Shown: positions 58,678 through 64,000 of the stretch, in pieces
Position numbering within the stretch: position 1 is the first letter of the stretch
Layout: the number at the start of each line of letters is the position of its first letter
Source: Geoanaerobacter pelophilus
GTDB lineage: Bacteria > Desulfobacterota > Desulfuromonadia > Geobacterales > DSM-12255
Assembly: GCF_018476885.1 (NCBI RefSeq)
Contig: NZ_JAHCVJ010000003.1
Coordinates: forward strand, 434,001-498,000
Direction of reading: 5' to 3'
Length of the DNA: 64,000 nt
Position numbers and translations under genes: made by a program
Notes under the pieces: generated by a model
The model's database searches: none
The model's input: only the letters and a program-made list of their open reading frames with translations
Told to the model about the DNA's origin: nothing

Positions 58678-61437
58678 TTATGTCGCCTCACCATCGTCCA
58701 ATTTTCTTAATCCCTCCAGATCATACAACCCGGCCCGCTCAAGCAACCAAGACGCTAAAGCCGGGTTAGTCTCTCTCGCTTCCTCTCCAAGCCTCCGGAT
58801 GCGGGTGATATTATTCCGGGCCAGCGCTTCATGAAAAGCCTCGCGCCATCCATCAGGCATTTTATTGATGGATGGAAGCTCCTTCCGGGGAGGAATGATT
58901 TCATCACTATTAGTCTCAAACAGAATCCCGGCATGCTGGGCCAGCACCTCAAACAGTTCCTGCTCCCGAAAAGGCTTGGCAATAAAGGCATTTACCCCGG
59001 CGTCGAGAAACTGCTCTCTCTGCATATCCAAAGCGCTGGCACTGATGCCGATGATGGTCAAACACTCTTTCGGGTAGCAGGCGCGAATAATCCGGGTCGC
59101 CTCTTCCCCATTCATGCCGGGCATTACCAGGTCCATCAGGATAACACTGGGCTTAAAGGCATGGACCTTATCTACGGCCTCTTGACCGTCTGCCGCCTCA
59201 TCAACGATAAACCCCAAAGGTTCAAGCATCTCCCGTAACAATCCCCGGTTGCTGCGCAGATCGTCAACCACCAGGACGTGCAGTTCTCCCTGGCCGGGAA
59301 CTAGACCGGTCACGCGGCGCGGGACATCTGATGACACAGGTACCATGGCAGTTATCGGCGCATGGAACTCGAACCGAAAACTGCTCCCCACCCCAGCAGT
59401 ACTGACAACGGTCAACTCGCCATCCATCAAGTGGGCGTATTCGCGGCTGATGGCCAACCCAAGACCGGTGCCGCCGGCAGCCTGCTCGCCGCTCCGGGTG
59501 CGCTCAAAGGGGCGAAACAGCTTCTCCTGCTCCTCAGCCGTAATGCCGATCCCGGTGTCTTGCACTTCGATGGCTATCCGGTCATTACCAACAGAGAATG
59601 CCCACAATGACACTGAACCGGCCTTGGTAAACTTGACTGCGTTCCCCAGCAGGTTGATCAGTATCTGGCGTAATTTGCCCAGGTCGGTGACGATATAGCG
59701 TGGGAGATCAGTGAGCGGTTCCAGAGTGAAGGCAAGCCCCTTCTCTTCGGCCCGCAGCCGGAACATGGCCGCCAGATCTTGCAACAACCCGACCAGGTCA
59801 ACCGGTTCGCTGTGAACTTCGACCCGGCCGGCCTCAATACGCGACATCTCCAGAATGTCGTTGATTATAGAGAGCAGGTGTTCACCGCTCTTCATGATGG
59901 TGGCAACCTTGTTGCGGGCCATGGGCGACAGCGACGGGTCGTGATCCAGCAGTTGGGCAAAACCGAGCACCGCGTTCATCGGTGTCCTGATCTCGTGGCT
60001 CATGTTAGCCAGAAACATGCTCTTGGCCTGGTTGGCGGCATTGGCTGCGTCGCGGGCATGCAACAGTGCAATGGTGCGCTCGTTCACAACATATTCCAGG
60101 TGATCGCGATACTGCGCCAACTCCTGTTCCGTCTGCTTGCGAGCGGTGATGTCACGACCAATCCCCAAGACGCCTATCAGGTTACCCTCAACGTCGTACA
60201 TTGGGGTTTTTGTCGAATCCAACAGTGCCCGGTGGCCATCGTCGGCAAAGGTGATCCATTCTTCGTTGCTACACGGCTTGCCGACTGCCATGGTTTTTCG
60301 GTCATTTTCACGAAAGAAATCAGCAATTCCCTTATCAACAAAGTCGTAGTCGGTCTTGCCAACAATATCCGCCTCCTTGGCGCCGAAAAACCGCTCAAAC
60401 TGGGCGTTGCATGCTAAATAGACCCCAGTGGGGTCTTTCAGCCAGATCAGGTCGGGAATGGTCTGCAACAAGGTGTGCAGCCTGGCGCGTTCGTTACGGA
60501 GGGTCTGCTCGGCCTGCTTACTCTCGGTAATATCCCGAGCCATGAAATGAAGACACTGCTCCCCCATGACATTGATGGGGGCCATATACATCAAGGCAAC
60601 CCGTTTTTCTCCGGATTTGGTGCCGAGCTTGAATTCATAGTTTTCCACCCGTCCTTTTGCTTTGACGGTTTCGACAACATGGGCCCTGACCTCTGGCTCC
60701 CATAAGCCTAGCTCCAGAGAGGTCCTGCCGACTATTTCGCTTCTCGACCATCCTGTCCATTTTTCAAAACCGGCATTGGCTTCAATAAAGGTACCGTCAG
60801 CTATTCGCGTAATGCCGACCATATCCGGCATCATCTGAAAACTACTGGCATATTTCTGCTCCGAAAGTCGCAGATGTTCTTCCGTTTTTTTCCGCTCAGA
60901 GATATCTTCGGCCATGCCAAGATAGCCGGTAATTGCCCCCTCTTCGCGAATGGCGGTAACCACCAGCTCTACCGGAACCCGCCGGCCATCCTTGCAGATA
61001 TAGGTCCACTCCCGCTTATCCGACCCATTACGTGAGGCTTGCTCGATAAATGCCTGAAACCCGCTAACGGCAACGCCGTACATGGCACACAATTCTTCGG
61101 CATGATGGGCAACCTCAGTGTCCAGATGAAAAATAAGAGGAGTAACCCGGCCGATTACCTCTTCAGCTTGATATCCCAACAGTTTTTCGGCGCCCCGGTT
61201 AAAAAGGGTTATCACTCCCTCCGGGTTCGCAGCGATGATCGCGATCTCGGTGGCCGCATTCATAACCGCCTGGAGAAACAGATTCAGCTCGGCCAGAGAC
61301 TTCTTGGTCTCTTCCAATTCATTCACCCGATCCCGCAACTCGGGGTAGTAGCTCTTGCGGGATGACTGTTCACCCAGACCAATGATCCGGGCACGCAGTT
61401 CATCCCAATTGTCCGTTTGGTCAGAGCGCCTGCGCAT
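58678..61437 (-). CDS. Multi-PAS hybrid histidine kinase
   Basis: About 919 residues, no transmembrane helix. Three PAS domains (about 55-180, 180-310, 310-440: [60 protein letters not shown]), a coiled coil, DHp ([20 protein letters not shown]), HATPase, receiver ([28 protein letters not shown]) and the tail [13 protein letters not shown]. The gene starts within the end of the alcohol dehydrogenase gene (17-base overlap), so the two are co-translated. Soluble sensing, perhaps of the dehydrogenase or its product, is plausible. Confidence 0.88.
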   Translation of the reverse strand: MRRRSDQTDNWDELRARIIGLGEQSSRKSYYPELRDRVNELEETKKSLAELNLFLQAVMNAATEIAIIAANPEGVITLFNRGAEKLLGYQAEEVIGRVTPLIFHLDTEVAHHAEELCAMYGVAVSGFQAFIEQASRNGSDKREWTYICKDGRRVPVELVVTAIREEGAITGYLGMAEDISERKKTEEHLRLSEQKYASSFQMMPDMVGITRIADGTFIEANAGFEKWTGWSRSEIVGRTSLELGLWEPEVRAHVVETVKAKGRVENYEFKLGTKSGEKRVALMYMAPINVMGEQCLHFMARDITESKQAEQTLRNERARLHTLLQTIPDLIWLKDPTGVYLACNAQFERFFGAKEADIVGKTDYDFVDKGIADFFRENDRKTMAVGKPCSNEEWITFADDGHRALLDSTKTPMYDVEGNLIGVLGIGRDITARKQTEQELAQYRDHLEYVVNERTIALLHARDAANAANQAKSMFLANMSHEIRTPMNAVLGFAQLLDHDPSLSPMARNKVATIMKSGEHLLSIINDILEMSRIEAGRVEVHSEPVDLVGLLQDLAAMFRLRAEEKGLAFTLEPLTDLPRYIVTDLGKLRQILINLLGNAVKFTKAGSVSLWAFSVGNDRIAIEVQDTGIGITAEEQEKLFRPFERTRSGEQAAGGTGLGLAISREYAHLMDGELTVVSTAGVGSSFRFEFHAPITAMVPVSSDVPRRVTGLVPGQGELHVLVVDDLRSNRGLLREMLEPLGFIVDEAADGQEAVDKVHAFKPSVILMDLVMPGMNGEEATRIIRACYPKECLTIIGISASALDMQREQFLDAGVNAFIAKPFREQELFEVLAQHAGILFETNSDEIIPPRKELPSINKMPDGWREAFHEALARNNITRIRRLGEEARETNPALASWLLERAGLYDLEGLRKLDDGEAT

Positions 61438-62581
61438 AGATTCCCTCAATATCCTGCTGGGTTGGTCGACGGGGATTGGTCACCATGCAGGCATCTTCCA
61501 TGGCCTTGGCAGCAAGTAGCGGCAGATGATCTCGGGTGACCCCCTGGCCGGAAAGGGTCTCAGTAATTCCGATCTGTTCCCTTAACCGCGCGATTCCGGC
61601 TACCAAAAAGGCGCAGGCCGTGCCGTCATCAACGCCATCGAGTTCCATACCCATGGCTTGGGCGATCTCCCGATAGCGTTGCGGCGCAGCCGGAAAGTTG
61701 TAGGCAATAACAGAGTCAAGCAATTGGGCATTGCAGGCGCCATGGGGAGAATCCAGCATCCCACCAAGGCTGTGGGCCATGGCGTGAACCGCACCGAGGC
61801 TGGCATTGGAAAAGGCCATGCCTGCCTGGGTGCTGGCAAACATCATGGCATCTCTGGCAACAGCCGAAAGCGGGTCATTAATGGCATCAGACAGATTGCG
61901 GGCAATCAGGCGGACGGCATGAAGGGCATGAATGTCCGTAAATGGCGAACTGGCATTGGACACATAGGCTTCGATGGCATGCACCAGCGCGTCCATTCCG
62001 GTGCAAGCAGTAAGCTCGACCGGCATGGTCATGGTCAGAACCGGGTCAACGAGAGCAACGTCAGGCACCACGGACTTGCTGACAATGGCTGATTTTCTCT
62101 GGTCTGACGTATCAGTAATAATGGCAAACTGCGAAATGTCCGCCGCGGAACCGGCAGTAGTGGCAATGCAGATGAGAGGCGGCATCGGCAACGGCACCTG
62201 GTCCACCCCAGCATAATCAAGAATCTTGCCTTTGTTGGAGCAGACTATGCCGATCCCCTTGGCACAATCCATCGGACTGCCTCCCCCGACGGCAACAATG
62301 CCGTCACAACCGGCCTCCCGATACCTGGTTACGCCCGACATTACTTCATGATCCTTTGGGTTAGGCGTGACTGCAGTAAATGGTATGGGAGTAACACCGG
62401 CTCCGGCCAGAACCTCAACGACCCGCCCGGTCCACCCCACAGCAGCGACACCCGGGTCACTTACCACAAGAACGGAACGCAGGCCGAAGCGCTCGGCATA
62501 GTGCCCCACCAAGCGATGCGCATCATTGCCGTAAACAATTTCAGGTATCAGAAACTTACGCATCGCTCTCAATGTTTCCAT
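61421..62581 (-). CDS. Iron-containing alcohol dehydrogenase (ErcA-like context)
   Basis: A 386-residue group III alcohol dehydrogenase. GGGSPMDCAKGIGI (about 99-112) binds NAD(P), TTAGSAADIS follows, and the metal ligands are expected in MDALVHAIEAY, GAVHAMAHSLGG and DSPHGACNAQLL. AAAGGAG precedes the ATG. It overlaps a hybrid kinase gene. In Pseudomonas, an iron-dependent dehydrogenase (ErcA) and sensor kinases (ErcS) control ethanol oxidation; the same combination here suggests a regulatory more than a bulk metabolic role. Pure catabolic ethanol or butanol oxidation is the alternative. Confidence 0.87.
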   Translation of the reverse strand: METLRAMRKFLIPEIVYGNDAHRLVGHYAERFGLRSVLVVSDPGVAAVGWTGRVVEVLAGAGVTPIPFTAVTPNPKDHEVMSGVTRYREAGCDGIVAVGGGSPMDCAKGIGIVCSNKGKILDYAGVDQVPLPMPPLICIATTAGSAADISQFAIITDTSDQRKSAIVSKSVVPDVALVDPVLTMTMPVELTACTGMDALVHAIEAYVSNASSPFTDIHALHAVRLIARNLSDAINDPLSAVARDAMMFASTQAGMAFSNASLGAVHAMAHSLGGMLDSPHGACNAQLLDSVIAYNFPAAPQRYREIAQAMGMELDGVDDGTACAFLVAGIARLREQIGITETLSGQGVTRDHLPLLAAKAMEDACMVTNPRRPTQQDIEGIYAQAL

Positions 62582-62668
62582 TGATTACTCCTTTATAGTG
62601 CCGTTAAGTAAGCACCCAGTTCCTGTTCACCTTTCCCTAAACTTTACAGTAGCGAACTGCGATGTCTA

Positions 62669-64000
62669 CTAGTTACGCGCACAATCGGCCGCTTCACCAT
62701 CGGCGAGGGAGTTGCCGCACTTTTGCTGGTCAGCTCCGTTGCCAATCCCGCCACAAAGGTCTTTGCATGCCTTCAGGTCATACAGACCGGCCCGCTCCAA
62801 AAGCCAAGAAGAAAGCTCAGGGTCGTACTCCCTGGCATCTTCCGCCAGCCTGCGGATACGGGTGATATTATTCCGTGCCAACGCATGCCGGAACTCATTG
62901 CGCCACTCAGCAGACACCTTGTCAAGGGTTGGCCTCCAGCTCTCAAAGTGATTATCTGTAAGCGCTTCATCCTTACCCATGTCAAACAGCACCCCGGCAT
63001 GATGGGCCAGCACCTCATACAGCTCCTGCTCCCGGAATGGCTTGGCAATGAAGGCATCAATCCCGGAATCAAGAAATTGCTGCTTCTGGGTATCGAAAGC
63101 GCTGGCACTGATGCCGATGATTACCGGCGGTTCTTTCTGGCAACTGCTGCGAATGGTCCGTGTTGCCTCTTCCCCATTCATGTCGGGCATCACCAGATCC
63201 ATCAGGACGACCCTCGGCTTCAGCGCCAAGGTTTTGTCAACGGCTTCTTTGCCGTTTGCCGCCTCAGCGACGATAAACCCCAGAGGTTCCAGCATCTCCC
63301 GCAACAATGCCCGGTTGCTGGGGAGATCATCGACCACCAGAATGTGCAACTCTCCCTGACCAGAGACAAGACCGGTCACGCGACAAGGAGCATCTGCTGA
63401 AGCGGGTATAACTGCAGTCGCCGGCGCCGGGCACTCCAAATGAAAGATACTCCCATCTCCTGTTGTACTTTTTACGGTTATCTCGCCCCCCATCAAGCGA
63501 GCATACTCGCGGCTGATGGCCAGCCCGAGACCGGTGCCGCCAGCTGCCTGCTCGCCGCTCCGGGTCCGCTCGAAGGGGCGGAACAGCTTTTCCTGCTCCT
63601 CAGGTGTTATGCCGATGCCAGTGTCCTGGATCTCTATCGCGATTCGATCAATACCGGCCGGCATCGCCCGCATGGTGATCGCCCCCTTATGGGTGAACTT
63701 GACCGCATTGCCCAACAGGTTGATCAGTATCTGCCGCAGTTTCCCCAGGTCGATTACGATATAGCGCGGCAGGTCGGCAAGGTATTCCAGGGTGAAGGCA
63801 AGCCCTCTTTCCTCAGCCTGCAGCCGGAACATGATCGCCAGGTCTTTCAACAGGGCCACCAGATTAACCGGTTCGGTCCGCAGCTCGACCCGGCCGGCTT
63901 CGATGCGCGACATCTCCAGGATATCGTTGATGATGGAAAGCAAATGTTCGCCGCTCTTCATGATGGTGGTGACCTTGTTGCGGGCCATTGGCGACAGCGA
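62669..64000 (-). CDS. Hybrid histidine kinase, cut by the window edge
   Basis: The frame stays open to the right edge, so the N-terminus is outside. Visible are the end of a DHp domain ([20 protein letters not shown]), HATPase ([31 protein letters not shown]), receiver (VLVVDDLPSNRALL-like [39 protein letters not shown]) and the tail [13 protein letters not shown]. It is the third copy of this kinase architecture and most like the PAS kinase at 58678. The C-terminus has an extra cysteine-containing end (GADQQKCGNSLADGEAADCA). Confidence 0.85.
   Translation of the reverse strand, partial: SLSPMARNKVTTIMKSGEHLLSIINDILEMSRIEAGRVELRTEPVNLVALLKDLAIMFRLQAEERGLAFTLEYLADLPRYIVIDLGKLRQILINLLGNAVKFTHKGAITMRAMPAGIDRIAIEIQDTGIGITPEEQEKLFRPFERTRSGEQAAGGTGLGLAISREYARLMGGEITVKSTTGDGSIFHLECPAPATAVIPASADAPCRVTGLVSGQGELHILVVDDLPSNRALLREMLEPLGFIVAEAANGKEAVDKTLALKPRVVLMDLVMPDMNGEEATRTIRSSCQKEPPVIIGISASAFDTQKQQFLDSGIDAFIAKPFREQELYEVLAHHAGVLFDMGKDEALTDNHFESWRPTLDKVSAEWRNEFRHALARNNITRIRRLAEDAREYDPELSSWLLERAGLYDLKACKDLCGGIGNGADQQKCGNSLADGEAADCARN

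Overview
The window reads as chromosome of a Geobacter-like member of the Desulfuromonadales. The evidence is indirect but consistent: a fused NuoBCD subunit, a tungsten-type aldehyde:ferredoxin oxidoreductase, menaquinone methyltransferase, a c-type cytochrome, V4R and GGDEF sensors, a PEP-CTERM protein behind a sigma54-like promoter, and large hybrid histidine kinases. No rRNA, phage, CRISPR array or intact insertion sequence was seen. One tRNA-Cys is present.

Region 1 (1-16 kb) has a sulfur amino acid theme. A MetY-type sulfhydrylase, a ThiS-like sulfur carrier and a ThiF/MoeB-like E1 enzyme form an operon that looks like thiocarboxylate-dependent homocysteine synthesis. CysK sits beside an Rrf2-family regulator, and a shared operator-like motif precedes metY, cysK and the regulator. 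A PatB/MalY C-S lyase, a lipoprotein MTA/SAH-nucleosidase-like protein, a purine permease, a GapN-like dehydrogenase, a hotdog thioesterase and a GT-C membrane protein fill the rest. Two small genes here (DUF3795, DUF695) are flanked by attC-like palindromes.

Region 2 (16-43 kb) is one complete nuo set (A, BCD, E, F, G, H, I, J, K, L, M, N), but broken into blocks. Block A-BCD is followed by fdhD and an aldehyde:ferredoxin oxidoreductase, then a minus-strand cluster of mazEF, an unknown gene and a DUF4145 gene with attC-like sites. NuoE is followed by a cytochrome c and DUF488, then nuoF, a V4R sensor with a GGDEF partner, nuoG, nuoH and a PAS-GGDEF protein. A second minus-strand cluster (signal-peptidase-like pseudoenzyme, DUF6624, papain-like protein, four-helix membrane protein, UbiE/MenG), again separated by attC-like sites, precedes nuoI-N. 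Two long palindromic repeats lie between nuoI/J and nuoJ/K.

Region 3 (43-53 kb) is mixed: a TadG-like protein, an OFA-family transporter, an L,D-transpeptidase, HU, a divergent periplasmic peroxiredoxin/glutaredoxin pair, an SRAP protein lacking its catalytic cysteine, and a compact minus-strand operon of three tiny membrane proteins around a degenerate receiver domain.

Region 4 (53.5-64 kb) is a signalling cluster on the minus strand: an iron-containing alcohol dehydrogenase, three closely related hybrid histidine kinases (one cut by the window edge), two paralogous periplasmic binding proteins and a receiver-histidine kinase. It resembles in outline the ErcA/ErcS type of dehydrogenase-kinase signalling arrangement. 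The best leads are the dispersed attC-flanked cassettes inside and near the nuo locus, and the tiny-membrane-protein/degenerate-receiver operon.
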